Shown here: one piece after another, positions 34,960 through 44,397 of the stretch
Position numbering within the stretch: position 1 is the first letter of the stretch
How the letters are laid out: every line of letters starts with the position of its first letter
Origin: Paraburkholderia sabiae
GTDB taxonomy: Bacteria > Pseudomonadota > Gammaproteobacteria > Burkholderiales > Burkholderiaceae
Assembly (NCBI RefSeq): GCF_030412785.1
Contig: NZ_CP125295.1
Location: 6,510,001 to 6,574,000, forward strand
DNA length: 64,000 bases
Direction of reading: 5' to 3'
Notes under the pieces: generated by a model
Databases searched by the model: none
What the model saw: only the letters and a program-made list of their open reading frames with translations
What the model was told of the DNA's origin: nothing
Position numbers and translations under genes: made by a program

Positions 34960-35227
34960 ATAGGTTTACCTGTATGTATACGTAGTAGAAGTTAACAAAG
35001 GCACTGCTTTTCTGTGGATAACCAAGGTTTACCGAAACGAATCAGCGCTTTGCCGAACGCATAACCGGATGCGTTTGATGTGTGCGCCCGTCGGTGTTCT
35101 TCGGATAACTTTTGGGGCTGCGTTAACGTCTGCCGAGTTACCCCGTTTACGTCCACATCGATTCCACACGAGTTTCGCCCGCAATTTCCCCGGTTATCCA
35201 CAGCACGCCGTGGATAACTTTTCCACA
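34960..35227. other. Candidate oriC, right lobe (inverted copy of the left lobe layout)
   Basis: Read on the minus strand: perfect DnaA box TTATCCACA at 35021-35013, then exactly 14 nt, then TTGTTAACTTCTACTACGT (34998-34980), identical to the left lobe at 18 of 19 positions, then A/T-rich sequence with TATACATAC. Further out, about 170 bp away, AAGTTATCCA-N8-TGTGGATAACC (35219-35192) repeats the outer dyad of the left lobe. It combines a perfect box at 35194-35202 and an 8/9 box at 35209-35217; TTTTCCACA (8/9) at 35219-35227 extends it. The order, spacing and mirrored orientation match the left lobe 3.2 kb away. Confidence 0.72.
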
Positions 35228-35236
35228 GGCGTCAGG

Positions 35237-37204
35237 TCAGGTCGCCGTGCCTTGGCGCAGCGCGCGCAACAGAAAACGCGCGGGATCGAGTGCTTCGGAA
35301 AGATCGCGTTCGATGGGCCACGGCTCGCCTTCGATTTGCGAAGCGATCAGTTCCGCGCCGAGCGACGCCCACACCAGTCCGCGTGATCCGAACGCGAACG
35401 CGCCATACAGCCCATCCGCGCGTGGCAGATCGAGCGGCCTGGCGCCGCGCAACTTGTCGGCGTCCTGGATTGCGGCGGCTTCGTCGGCGAATGCGCCGAT
35501 CATTGGCAGACGATCACTCGTCACGCAGCGAAACGCGACGCGCCCTGTCAGCGAAGCGCCCGCATGGGCGCCAATCGAATCGGGCATATCGGGCAGCATC
35601 TGAGCCACGCGCTCGATGTTTTCGATGTGCGCATCCTCGCGCAAGCGGGTCTCGGGATCGTCGATGTCGTAGGTTGCGCCCGTCAGCGTGAAACCGTCGG
35701 GCAAAGGTACGGCGTAGCCTTCGCCGATCACGGGAAGGCGAAGCGTGTTGGCGGGATCGGTGGGAAGCAGCGTCAATTGCCCGCGCACGCTGCGTGTCGT
35801 CGCATGACGCAAGCCCGCGATGCGCGCCGCTTCATGCGCGTTCGCAAAGATGACGACCGGCGCGCTCGCGACGGCGACGCCGTCTTCATCGAACACAATC
35901 CATTGATTCTCGAAGCGTTCGACTCGCGCCACGGCGACGTTGAAGCGCCGTTCGAGCAAACCGCCCGCCGCTTCGCACTGCGCCGCGCACAACGACGCGG
36001 GATCGATCCAGCCGCCATGCGGGAACAACCAGCCGCCGCGTGCGACGCGCATGCCGGCAATCCGCTGTGCATCGTCGCGGGAAACGGGCGTCACATAGTC
36101 TTGTGGATAGGCAAACGATGCGAACGTCTGCGCCATCGCCGACGCTTCGTCGTCATCGGCGGCGATTTGCAGCAGGCCTTCCGGACCACGCGATGGATGA
36201 AGCCCACGTCGTTCGAGTGCTGACCATTGCCGCAGCGCATACAGAAAGCCCGCGCGCGTGATGCGCGAGCCGACGCTGTCGTCGCGCGACATCATCGGGT
36301 GAAACACGCCTGCCGGATTGCCCGACGCATCGCGCGCGACGCCCGCATGCCGTTCGAGCGACGTGACACGCCAGCCGCGCGCCGTCAGCCGTTCGATGGC
36401 TGCGCAACCCGCGAGTCCTGTGCCGATCACGACGGCATGCCGTTCCTCGACAGCAAGCGGAAGCGGCGGCTCATGACGCCGCACACGATAGCGCGGCGCA
36501 AAGCGCCCGACGAGCATCGCGCGTTTCCATCCGAAACCATCCACTTTCTTGTATTCGAATCCCGCTTGCAGCAGGCTGCGTTTCACATCGCCCGAACTCG
36601 TGTAGGTGGAGAACGTGGCGTCGTCGCCGGCGAGCCGCGCGAGCGACTTGAAGATTGCGGGCGTCCACAACTCGGGATTCTTCGCGGGCGAGAAGCCGTC
36701 GAGATAGAACGCGTCGGCGCGCAACCAGAGTGTGGACAGCGCTTGAACCGCGTCGCCGAACGCGAGCGTGAGGATCACGCGGCCTTCTTCGAACTCGAGC
36801 CGGTGCGTGCCGGGCACGAGCATGGGCCATGCGTCGGCGAGCTGTCGCGCGAGCGGTGCGATCGATGCGTCCGCAACGGCCGCCGCGCTTGCCGCGATCA
36901 GATCCTCGCGTGAAAACGGATGCTTTTCGATGGAGACGAAGTGCAGACGCTCGCACCGATCGGGATCCGCGCGCCATGCCGCCCACGTCACGAGGAAGCT
37001 GATACCCATGCCGAAGCCCGTCTCCAGCACGGTGAAGAGGCGCCGCTGCTGCCAGCGCGACGGCAGATCATTGCCTTTCAGGAAGACGTATTCCGCCTGC
37101 GCGAGCGCGCCGACGGCACTGTGATAGATGTCGTCATGGAGCGGCGAATAAGGCGTGCCGTTGTCGCGAAACGCAAGGACGGCGGGGACGAGCGGGTCGG
37201 TCAT
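35237..37204 (-). CDS. mnmC: Bifunctional tRNA mnm5s2U34 biosynthesis protein MnmC
   Basis: 655 aa from the ATG at 37204 (TDPLVPAVLAFRDNGTPYSPLHDDIYHS). The N-terminal MnmC2 methyltransferase domain (about 1-235) has VLETGFGMGISFLVTW and FYLDGFSPAKNPELW. The C-terminal MnmC1 FAD oxidase has VVIGTGLAGCAAIERL at about residues 258-273. It converts cmnm5U34, made by MnmE-MnmG, to mnm5U34. The mnmG gene is in the same window. Confidence 0.95.
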   Translation of the reverse strand: MTDPLVPAVLAFRDNGTPYSPLHDDIYHSAVGALAQAEYVFLKGNDLPSRWQQRRLFTVLETGFGMGISFLVTWAAWRADPDRCERLHFVSIEKHPFSREDLIAASAAAVADASIAPLARQLADAWPMLVPGTHRLEFEEGRVILTLAFGDAVQALSTLWLRADAFYLDGFSPAKNPELWTPAIFKSLARLAGDDATFSTYTSSGDVKRSLLQAGFEYKKVDGFGWKRAMLVGRFAPRYRVRRHEPPLPLAVEERHAVVIGTGLAGCAAIERLTARGWRVTSLERHAGVARDASGNPAGVFHPMMSRDDSVGSRITRAGFLYALRQWSALERRGLHPSRGPEGLLQIAADDDEASAMAQTFASFAYPQDYVTPVSRDDAQRIAGMRVARGGWLFPHGGWIDPASLCAAQCEAAGGLLERRFNVAVARVERFENQWIVFDEDGVAVASAPVVIFANAHEAARIAGLRHATTRSVRGQLTLLPTDPANTLRLPVIGEGYAVPLPDGFTLTGATYDIDDPETRLREDAHIENIERVAQMLPDMPDSIGAHAGASLTGRVAFRCVTSDRLPMIGAFADEAAAIQDADKLRGARPLDLPRADGLYGAFAFGSRGLVWASLGAELIASQIEGEPWPIERDLSEALDPARFLLRALRQGTAT

Positions 37205-37596
37205 GCGCGATGAAATGCTATGCGAGGAAGAGGTTCGGGCGACCGCAAAGGGCACTTTGAACGCATCGTTGCGCCGCGCCGATGACATGTCGACTGCCGT
37301 CACAGCCTGTCCAGACGGGGTTCAGAGCCCGTTCGACAGGTGCCGAACGTTGGCAAAAACCAACGCTGGCGGGGCTTTGAGCCACGCGGATCGCATCTAT
37401 TCGATGCCCGACATGGCAAAAATGCTGTTTTCCATGCTGTATCAGGCGTTGCAGCGTGTAATTCTTCGAAACCCTTATCCAGATTGGGTTTGCGCTGCGC
37501 TATCATAGCAAGCGCCGCGAGGGAAGCGGCAGCACGGTGCTCTGCGCCGCGCCTGGCGCGCTGCGGGAGTCGGGGGTATTCCCGAGCCGTCGCTGC

Positions 37597-37624
37597 TCGA
37601 CGGCGCGGCGCGCGCACGTATAAT
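37597..37624 (+). promoter_or_regulatory. Sigma-70-type promoter of the HU gene
   Basis: TCGACG (37597-37602, 4/6 to -35) and a perfect TATAAT (37619-37624) with 16-bp spacing, 48 bp upstream of the HU start. The rest of the gap 37205-37596 shows no gene. Confidence 0.65.
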
Positions 37625-37672
37625 CGGCGCGTTCGCGCTGTTCGTGTCAACCTAAACCAGAAAGGAACCTTA

Positions 37673-37951
37673 ATGAACAAACAGGAACTGATCGACGCCG
37701 TCGCAGGTCAGACGGGCGCCAGCAAGGCTCAAACCGGCGAAACGCTGGACACGCTGCTTGAAGTTATCAAGAAGGCTGTGGCGAAGGGTGATGCAGTCCA
37801 GTTGATCGGCTTCGGCAGCTTCGGTTCGGGCAAGCGCGCAGCACGTACGGGCCGCAACCCGAAGACGGGCGAAACCATCAAGATTCCGGCCGCAAAGACC
37901 GTCAAGTTCACGGCTGGCAAGGCGTTCAAGGACGCAGTCAACAAGCGCTAA
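37673..37951 (+). CDS. hup: HU-family DNA-binding protein
   Basis: 92 aa, the standard HU length, from the ATG at 37673 with an AAAGGAAC ribosome site. [10 protein letters not shown] starts the dimerisation helices, [22 protein letters not shown] carries the family signature and the arm, and it ends FKDAVNKR. A nucleoid-associated architectural protein. It has a good promoter upstream and a strong terminator 25 bp downstream, so it is monocistronic. Confidence 0.97.
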   Translation: MNKQELIDAVAGQTGASKAQTGETLDTLLEVIKKAVAKGDAVQLIGFGSFGSGKRAARTGRNPKTGETIKIPAAKTVKFTAGKAFKDAVNKR

Positions 37952-37975
37952 GCATCAGCAGCTTGAGTTGTTGAC

Positions 37976-37999
37976 ACCCGCCATCGGCGGGTTTTTTTT
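37976..37999 (+). terminator. Rho-independent terminator of the HU gene
   Basis: ACCCGCC-ATC-GGCGGGT stem-loop (37976-37992) followed by seven more T. Confidence 0.9.
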
Positions 38000-38058
38000 C
38001 GTCTGCGTTTTTTACGACGGGTGTCGGGTCAGGCGTTCATCACGCTCATTCATCACGC

Positions 38059-39336
38059 TCAATGATGGTGATGATGATGGCCGTCATCGTCGTGATCGTG
38101 ATGATGATGATCGTGGCCATGGTCGTGGTCATGATCGTCGTCTTCGAGATCCCACGCGGGGAACGGATCGGCGAGTGCTAGCCAGCCTTCTGCACCCAAC
38201 GCGTATTCGGCATCGGTCAACAGACACGCATCGAACTTCGCGCGCCATTGCGCCGGATCGATATCCACGCCGATCAGCACCAGCTCCTGACGACGGTCGC
38301 CGATCGTGAAGTCGTCGGCATCGCCATACCAGTCGGCTGCGATCTCTTCGAGCAGTTCGTCATCGCCCTCGGGCCATTCGCTGCGATCCTGCGCGGCCCA
38401 CCAGGTGCCTGCAGGCGCGGGCCGGCAAGCACCGCCCGCTTGCGACAGCGAGCCGCCGATCTCATTGCGCGTCGCGAGCCAGAAGAAACCTTTGCCGCGC
38501 AACACGCCCTTCCACTCTTCATGCAGCAGCGCCCAAAGACGCTCGGGATGGAACGGCCGACGCGCGCGATACACGACATGCCCGACGCCTTGCCCACCGC
38601 TCTTTTCTTCGTGGCTCGACGGATCGTGCAGCAACGCAAGCCAGCCCGCCGCGTTCGACGTCACGTCGTAATCGAAGCGCGCCGTGCCGAGCACTTCCTC
38701 GACGGGCGCATTGCCGTAGCTGCTCACGATCTGCGCGGCGCGCGGATTGAGCGCCACGAGCACGGCTTGCAGATGCGCGAGATCGTCGGCGGAAATGAGG
38801 TCCGCCTTGTTGATCACGAACACGTCGCTGAACTCGACCTGTTCGATCAGCACTTCGACGATCGTGCGATCGTCGTCTTCGTAAGCGGCAATGCCGCGCT
38901 CGGACAGCGCATCCGTCGATGCATAGTCGCGCAGAAAAGCGGCTGCATCGAGCACCGTCACAGCCGTGTCGACACGCACGAGCGTCGCCAGCGATTCGTC
39001 TTCGAGAATCGATTCGACGAGATTGAGCGGCTCATCCGTCGCGGCCGATTCGACGACGATCGCGTCGAAGCGATGTTCCGCAGCGAGTGCGGCCAACTGT
39101 TCGAGCACGTCCTCATCGGCCTGGACGCAGGCACAACCATTCGGCAGATCGACGCGCAGCGCGGCAGACGACGCGGGCGCCGCGTTGTCGATGTCGAGGC
39201 GCACGGCCGCAAGATCGGTGACGAGCGCCGCGACGCGCGGGCCATTGCGGTTCGACAGAATCTGTTCGACGAGCGCGGTCTTGCCGGCGCCCACAAAACC
39301 GGAGATCACGGTGACGGGCAAAAGCGGCTGGTTCAT
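38059..39336 (-). CDS. CobW/COG0523-family metallochaperone GTPase
   Basis: 425 aa. The P-loop GFVGAGKT is at residues 13-20 and the guanine-specificity motif NKAD further on. The metal-binding CxCC motif is reduced to C68-A-C70-V71 (GCACVQ), lacking the third cysteine. The C-terminal CobW domain ends in an acidic tail with 15 histidines in the last 27 residues, a probable metal reservoir. Family members deliver zinc, cobalt or other metals; zinc is the common case, but no Zur box could be recognised upstream. Confidence 0.9.
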   Translation of the reverse strand: MNQPLLPVTVISGFVGAGKTALVEQILSNRNGPRVAALVTDLAAVRLDIDNAAPASSAALRVDLPNGCACVQADEDVLEQLAALAAEHRFDAIVVESAATDEPLNLVESILEDESLATLVRVDTAVTVLDAAAFLRDYASTDALSERGIAAYEDDDRTIVEVLIEQVEFSDVFVINKADLISADDLAHLQAVLVALNPRAAQIVSSYGNAPVEEVLGTARFDYDVTSNAAGWLALLHDPSSHEEKSGGQGVGHVVYRARRPFHPERLWALLHEEWKGVLRGKGFFWLATRNEIGGSLSQAGGACRPAPAGTWWAAQDRSEWPEGDDELLEEIAADWYGDADDFTIGDRRQELVLIGVDIDPAQWRAKFDACLLTDAEYALGAEGWLALADPFPAWDLEDDDHDHDHGHDHHHHDHDDDGHHHHHH

Positions 39337-39375
39337 CGCGGTACGGGAAAGCTAGAAGGTGAATGACGCATGCGC

Positions 39376-39403
39376 CGTCGATCGTTCGCACGGACGATCG
39401 ACG
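39376..39403. other. Inverted repeat between the CobW gene and the transglycosylase gene
   Basis: CGTCGATCGT (39376-39385) and ACGATCGACG (39394-39403), a perfect 10-bp stem with an 8-nt loop, 40 bp upstream of the CobW start. There is no T-run on either side. It may be an operator or a weak terminator of the gene at 39474. Confidence 0.3.
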
Positions 39404-39473
39404 ACAGCAGCACGAAGCCGCATTGTGCATCAACTGGAATGAGGGGATGGCGCTTCTGAACGAAGTTGCCCAA

Positions 39474-39929
39474 CTATCGGGCAGGCTGATGGACAGGCAT
39501 CAGATTCCACTTGCGGAGAATCGCCACGATCTGCCGCGCGTATTCGTCGCGCAGCGTGGGCGTTTCCGAATGGTATGCACCGACAGCCGCCCACGTGTTG
39601 CCGTACTTGTTCATCTTCTGCCGAAGATGCCACGCGGCGATGTACACGTTCTTGCACGGCTCCATCAGCGTGCCCTGCGAGATGCCGTATTGCGCGAGCA
39701 CGGGCAGATGAACGGAATTGATCTGCATGACGCCGTAATCGGTCGAACCGTTGGCGTTCTTGTGGACAGCGGCGGGACGGTTGTGCGATTCCTGCCAGGC
39801 GATGGCGCGAAGGATCAGCGGATTGACTTTCTGATAGCTGGCCGCTTCATCGAAACAGTCGGCGCGTGCGGAACCGGCGCCCAAGAGCGCTGCGAATCCA
39901 ACGGCGGCAGTGATGGCGGTCAGCTTCAT
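39474..39929 (-). CDS. Small secreted lytic transglycosylase (SLT/IagB type)
   Basis: 151 aa with a signal peptide of about 23 residues (KLTAITAAVGFAALLGAGSARA). The mature part starts DCFDEAASYQ. The catalytic glutamate is Glu47 in AIAWQESHN; DYGVMQIN and the ANG/YN-type motif region follow. Proteins of this type open local gaps in peptidoglycan for secretion systems or pili. The type II secretion cluster begins 500 bp away on the other strand, but a link is only positional. Confidence 0.88.
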   Translation of the reverse strand: MKLTAITAAVGFAALLGAGSARADCFDEAASYQKVNPLILRAIAWQESHNRPAAVHKNANGSTDYGVMQINSVHLPVLAQYGISQGTLMEPCKNVYIAAWHLRQKMNKYGNTWAAVGAYHSETPTLRDEYARQIVAILRKWNLMPVHQPAR

Positions 39930-40431
39930 CGGTCAAGATGACGAACTATGTTCGATTCCTAATTAACGGAACGGTAAAGACGACACGAAACCCTTATGGG
40001 ACGGGGCTGTACTCGGGAAAACCCGCTTCTTTGGGGTTACTCGAACTGTCGATCCGCCCGTATGATACCGGCAGTAGAAGGCGCCTCAAAGTTGGCCAAC
40101 CGACATAAGCCAGTAACTTGCGGCCAAAGGCAGCGGCCGAATAGTTACCGGACCAAGGCGCAAAACTTTCAACGACGTAACATTTTGCGCAATCGGATGG
40201 ACCCCAGAGCGCAATCGGTAGAGGAATCTCACGAGACCCAGCCGTTTTGTGACATTTCCGACACGAAAAGCTGTTACTGTTCGTTGTTTTCGGTTACAGG
40301 GAGGCAAGGCATATCCTTGGCACTGGCTGCCATGGGAGCCTTTGTTCAAACCGAGGATGCCGGGGTGTCGGCCGGTCGTCCACTGTGCATGACCGTCGGC
40401 GGATCACAACGTCGGCTTCGAATTCATATCC
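39930..40431. other. 502-bp gap between the transglycosylase gene and gspD
   Basis: No ORF here has a ribosome site and family resemblance. GGGAGG at 40299-40304 does not lead to a convincing start. Promoters for both divergent genes must lie here. I looked for a riboswitch-like fold around 39985-40045 (GGGAAAACCCGC hairpin) but could match no known class. Confidence 0.45.
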
Positions 40432-42825
40432 ATGAGAAGAAATCGTATGGCATTGCGTCGCGTCGCGATGGCGTTGCTGGTCGCTGGAACGATCACCTCG
40501 CAACTCGCGCACGCACAGGTGACGCTCAACTTCGTCAACGCGGACATCGATCAGGTGGCGCGCGCGATTGGCGCGGCGACGGGAAAAACGATCATCGTCG
40601 ACCCGCGTGTGAAAGGACAACTGAACCTGGTTTCCGAAAACCCGGTTCCTGAAGATCAGGCGCTGAAGACCTTGCAATCCGCGTTGCGGATGCAGGGCTT
40701 TTCGCTCGTGCAGGATCATGGCGTGCTGAAGGTCGTGCCCGAAGCGGACGCGAAGCTGCAGGGCGTGCCCACCTACGTCGGCAACGCGCCTGCGGCGCGC
40801 GGCGATCAGGTGATCACGCAGGTGTTCCAGCTGAAGAATGAATCGGCGAACAACCTGCTGCCCGTGCTGCGTCCGCTGATCTCGCCGAACAATACGGTGG
40901 CGGCCTACCCGTCGAACAATACGATCGTCGTTACCGATTACGCGGATAACGTTCGCCGCATCGCGCAGATCATCCAGGGTGTCGATACGGCGGCAGGCCA
41001 GCAGGTGCAGGTCGTGCCGCTGAAGAACGCGAACGCGATCGACGTCGCGACGCAGATGTCGAAGATGCTCGACCCCGGCACGATCGGCAACACGGATGCA
41101 ACGCTGAAGGTTTCCGTGCAGGCCGATCCGCGCACCAATTCGCTGCTGCTGCGCGCGTCGAACGCCGGGCGTCTCGCGGCGGCGAAATCGCTCGCCAGGC
41201 AACTCGATGCCGCGACCGGTCAGCCGGGCAACATGCACGTCGTGTCGCTGCGCAATGCCGACGCCGTGCGTCTTGCGAAGACGTTGCGCGGCATGCTCGG
41301 CAAGGGCGGCGGCGGCAACGAATCGGGTTCGTCGTCAGGCGGCAACAACGCGGCGAACTCGTTCAACCAGAACAACTCGCCGTCGTCGACGGGTGGCTCG
41401 GGCAACCCGCCGCTGCCATCGGGGTCGATGGGCGGTCAGTCGTCGGGTGGGCTGGGTAACAATCCGCTGGGTGCAGGCGGCGGTGGTTACGGCGGCCAGG
41501 GCAACAACAACAATTCGGATTTCCTCGGCGAGAAGGAAGGCAGCAACAACGAAGACAATCAGCCAGGCGGCATGATCCAGGCCGATGCGGCGACGAACTC
41601 GCTGATCATCACCGCGGCCGATCCCGTCTACCGAAACCTGCGCGCCGTGGTCGACCAGCTCGACATCCGCCGTCCGCAGGTCTACATCGAAGCGCTGATC
41701 GTCGAGCTGAACTCGAATACGAACGCCAACCTGGGTATCCAGTGGCAGATCGGCAGCGGCAACCTGCTCGCGGGCACCAACCTTGCCACGGGCAGCGGCA
41801 ACAGCATCATCAACCTGACGGCGGCAGCGGCAGCCAACGCCGCCACGGGCGGACTGGCAACCGGGCTCGCGGCGTCGAATCTGCAGCAGGGCTTGAACGT
41901 CGGCTGGGTGCACAACCTGTTCGGTGTGCAGGGGCTCGGCGCGTTGCTGCAGGCGCTGTCGCAGACGGCCGACGCCAACGTGCTGTCCACGCCTAATCTG
42001 ATCACGCTCGACAATCAGGAAGCGAAGATCGTCGTCGGTACGAACGTGCCGATCCAGACGGGCTCGTATTCGAACCTGACGAGCAGCACGGCGACCACGG
42101 CGTTCAATACCTTCGACCGTATCGACGTCGGCCTGACGCTGCATATCAAGCCGCAAATCACCGATGGCGGCATCCTGAAACTGCAGCTGTACACCGAAGA
42201 TTCGGCGATCGTGGCCGGCACGACCAACGTGACGACCAATCCGGCCGGCCCCGAATTCACGAAGCGCTCGATCCAGTCGACCGTGCTGGCCGACAACGGC
42301 GAAATCATCGTGCTGGGCGGCCTGATGCAGGACAACTATCAGGTCACCAACAGCAAGGTGCCGCTGCTCGGCGACATTCCGTGGATCGGCCAGCTGTTCC
42401 GCTCGGAGAACAAGATTCGCGCGAAAACGAATCTGCTGGTGTTCCTGCGTCCCGTGATCATCGCTGACCGCGCAACGGCGCAGGCGGTGACGGCGAACCG
42501 TTACGACTATATTCAGGGTGTGACGGGCGCGTACAAGTCCGACAACAACCTGATCAAGGACAAGGACGACCCCGTCGTGCCGCCGATGCCGGTCGGCCCC
42601 AATGAGGGCGGATCGACGCTGAACCTGTTCGACCTGGACAAGATGCGGCGTGAGCAGATAATGGGCGTGCCGCAACCGGCGCCCGCCAACGTGCCGCCAG
42701 GCACGAACGGCGCGACGTATGGAACCCCGACGGGCACGCCGACCACGACCCCGAACGGAACCAGTACAGGCACGCCAGGTGCTGCGCCACAAGGCACGAC
42801 AGCATCGCCAGGAGCCACGCAGTGA
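40432..42825 (+). CDS. gspD: Type II secretion system secretin GspD
   Basis: Outer-membrane channel, 797 aa. A signal peptide ends near residue 28 (TSQLAHA). The N0 domain (VTLNFVNADIDQVARAIG) is followed by N1-N3 repeats. A long Gly/Ser/Asn-rich insert (about 285-375) splits N3, and a secretin domain follows with VPIQTGSYSN and VLADNGEIIVLGGLMQDNY. The C-terminal tail is Pro/Thr/Gly-rich low complexity. ATG at 40432 or 40450. It overlaps gspE by 4 bp. First gene of the gsp operon. Confidence 0.95.
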   Translation: MRRNRMALRRVAMALLVAGTITSQLAHAQVTLNFVNADIDQVARAIGAATGKTIIVDPRVKGQLNLVSENPVPEDQALKTLQSALRMQGFSLVQDHGVLKVVPEADAKLQGVPTYVGNAPAARGDQVITQVFQLKNESANNLLPVLRPLISPNNTVAAYPSNNTIVVTDYADNVRRIAQIIQGVDTAAGQQVQVVPLKNANAIDVATQMSKMLDPGTIGNTDATLKVSVQADPRTNSLLLRASNAGRLAAAKSLARQLDAATGQPGNMHVVSLRNADAVRLAKTLRGMLGKGGGGNESGSSSGGNNAANSFNQNNSPSSTGGSGNPPLPSGSMGGQSSGGLGNNPLGAGGGGYGGQGNNNNSDFLGEKEGSNNEDNQPGGMIQADAATNSLIITAADPVYRNLRAVVDQLDIRRPQVYIEALIVELNSNTNANLGIQWQIGSGNLLAGTNLATGSGNSIINLTAAAAANAATGGLATGLAASNLQQGLNVGWVHNLFGVQGLGALLQALSQTADANVLSTPNLITLDNQEAKIVVGTNVPIQTGSYSNLTSSTATTAFNTFDRIDVGLTLHIKPQITDGGILKLQLYTEDSAIVAGTTNVTTNPAGPEFTKRSIQSTVLADNGEIIVLGGLMQDNYQVTNSKVPLLGDIPWIGQLFRSENKIRAKTNLLVFLRPVIIADRATAQAVTANRYDYIQGVTGAYKSDNNLIKDKDDPVVPPMPVGPNEGGSTLNLFDLDKMRREQIMGVPQPAPANVPPGTNGATYGTPTGTPTTTPNGTSTGTPGAAPQGTTASPGATQ

Positions 42826-44393
42826 GCACCACGCCGCTTTCCGGTCCACACGCATCGGCCTCGCCCGAAGGCGTGCGCGACGCGCCGGAAACACCCGCTC
42901 AAACCGGGCGCGACGCCCCGCCCGAAGCAGGCGGAGGACGCGATGCGCCCTCTGCGCTCGCCGCGCGGCTCGTGCCGTACGGCTTCGCGAAGAGCGGGCA
43001 GATTCTCGTCGCGCATCAGCACGCCGATTCGATCGAAGTGTGGATCAGCGAGCGCACCAGCCAGGCCGCGCTCGCCGAAGTCGCGCGCAATTTCGGCGCG
43101 ATTTCCGTGGTGAGGATGGCGGCGGACGAACTCGCGCAAGCGATCAACCATGCGTACGCGCGCCAGGACGGCAGCGCCGCGCAGGTGGTCGGCGAAGTGG
43201 AAGGCGAAGTCGATCTCTCGCGTCTGATGCAGGACATTCCCGAAGTGGAAGACCTGCTGGAATCCGAAGACGACGCACCGATCATCCGCATGATCAACGC
43301 GCTGCTCACGCAGGCCGCGCGCGAACAGGCATCGGATATTCACATCGAGCCGTTCGAAAATGCGTCGGTGGTGCGCTTTCGCGTCGACGGCACGCTGCGC
43401 GATGTCGTGCGTCCGAAGAAGGCGCTGCACGGCGCGCTGATTTCGCGGATCAAGATCATGGCGCAGCTCGACATCGCCGAGAAGCGTCTGCCGCAGGATG
43501 GCCGTATCACGTTGCGCGTCGGCGGAAGACCGGTCGACGTGCGTGTGTCCACGCTGCCGACGGGCCACGGCGAACGCGCCGTGCTGCGTCTGCTGGAAAA
43601 AGACGCGCAGCGTCTGAATCTCGAAGCGCTCGGCATGGCATCCGACACGCTCGGGCAATTCGACAAGCTGATCTCGCGTCCGCACGGCATCGTGCTCGTG
43701 ACGGGTCCGACGGGTTCGGGCAAGACGACCACGCTCTATGCGTCGATGTCGCGCCTCGAAACGGCGACGACCAACATCATGACCGTCGAAGACCCGATCG
43801 AATACGATCTGTCCGGCATCGGCCAGACACAGGTCAACGAGCGGATCGGCATGACGTTCGCCCGCGCGCTGCGTTCCATTCTGCGTCAGGATCCCGACAT
43901 CATCATGATCGGTGAAATCCGCGATCTGGAAACGGCGCAGATTGCCGTGCAGGCATCGCTGACGGGTCACCTCGTGCTCGCCACGCTGCACACCAACGAC
44001 GCCGCGTCCGCCGTCACGCGTCTCACCGACATGGGCGTCGAACCGTATCTGCTCGCGTCGTCGCTGCTCGGCGTGCTTGCGCAGCGTCTCGTGCGACGGC
44101 TGTGCCCTGTGTGCAAGGAAGCGCGCGAAGAAGAAGGCGGCCGCAAGGTGTGGCATCCCGTGGGTTGCGACAAGTGCGGGCACTCGGGTTATGCCGGCCG
44201 GCGCGGCGTGTACGAACTGCTGAACGTCGACGAGTCGATTCGCTCGCTGATCCACCGCAATGCCGCCGATGCCGAAATCGCCGAAGCCGGCCGTCACCAG
44301 GGCATGCGTACGTTGCGCGAGGACGGCGAACGATGGCTCGCGTCGGGCATGACGTCGCTCGAAGAAGTGATACGCGTGACAGGCGGGGTCTGA
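42822..44393 (+). CDS. gspE: Type II secretion system ATPase GspE
   Basis: Cytoplasmic hexameric ATPase, 523 aa, with a GTG start overlapping the gspD stop. Walker A GPTGSGKT is at 295-302. The Asp box VEDPIEYD, Walker B IMIGEIRD and His box TGHLVLATLHTNDA follow. The zinc-binding tetracysteine is Cys428-Cys431-Cys449-Cys452 (CPVC, CDKC). The N-terminal 45 residues are Pro/Ala-rich and not conserved. It powers pseudopilus assembly with GspF and GspL. Confidence 0.96.
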   Translation: MSTTPLSGPHASASPEGVRDAPETPAQTGRDAPPEAGGGRDAPSALAARLVPYGFAKSGQILVAHQHADSIEVWISERTSQAALAEVARNFGAISVVRMAADELAQAINHAYARQDGSAAQVVGEVEGEVDLSRLMQDIPEVEDLLESEDDAPIIRMINALLTQAAREQASDIHIEPFENASVVRFRVDGTLRDVVRPKKALHGALISRIKIMAQLDIAEKRLPQDGRITLRVGGRPVDVRVSTLPTGHGERAVLRLLEKDAQRLNLEALGMASDTLGQFDKLISRPHGIVLVTGPTGSGKTTTLYASMSRLETATTNIMTVEDPIEYDLSGIGQTQVNERIGMTFARALRSILRQDPDIIMIGEIRDLETAQIAVQASLTGHLVLATLHTNDAASAVTRLTDMGVEPYLLASSLLGVLAQRLVRRLCPVCKEAREEEGGRKVWHPVGCDKCGHSGYAGRRGVYELLNVDESIRSLIHRNAADAEIAEAGRHQGMRTLREDGERWLASGMTSLEEVIRVTGGV

Positions 44394-44397
44394 GCGC

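Noticed and set aside
37470..37482. DnaA-box-like CCTTATCCAGA upstream of the HU gene
   Set aside because: Single 7/9 match without neighbouring boxes or A/T-rich DNA.
39985..40045. Riboswitch-like fold upstream of gspD
   Set aside because: A GGGAAAACCC hairpin is visible, but the conserved bases of the cyclic-di-GMP or other known classes could not be matched.
41335..42894. A 519-codon frame antisense to gspD, and similar long frames antisense to gspL, the antiporter gene and gshA
   Set aside because: They are Arg/His-rich shadows caused by high third-position GC in the real genes; no motifs, no ribosome sites.
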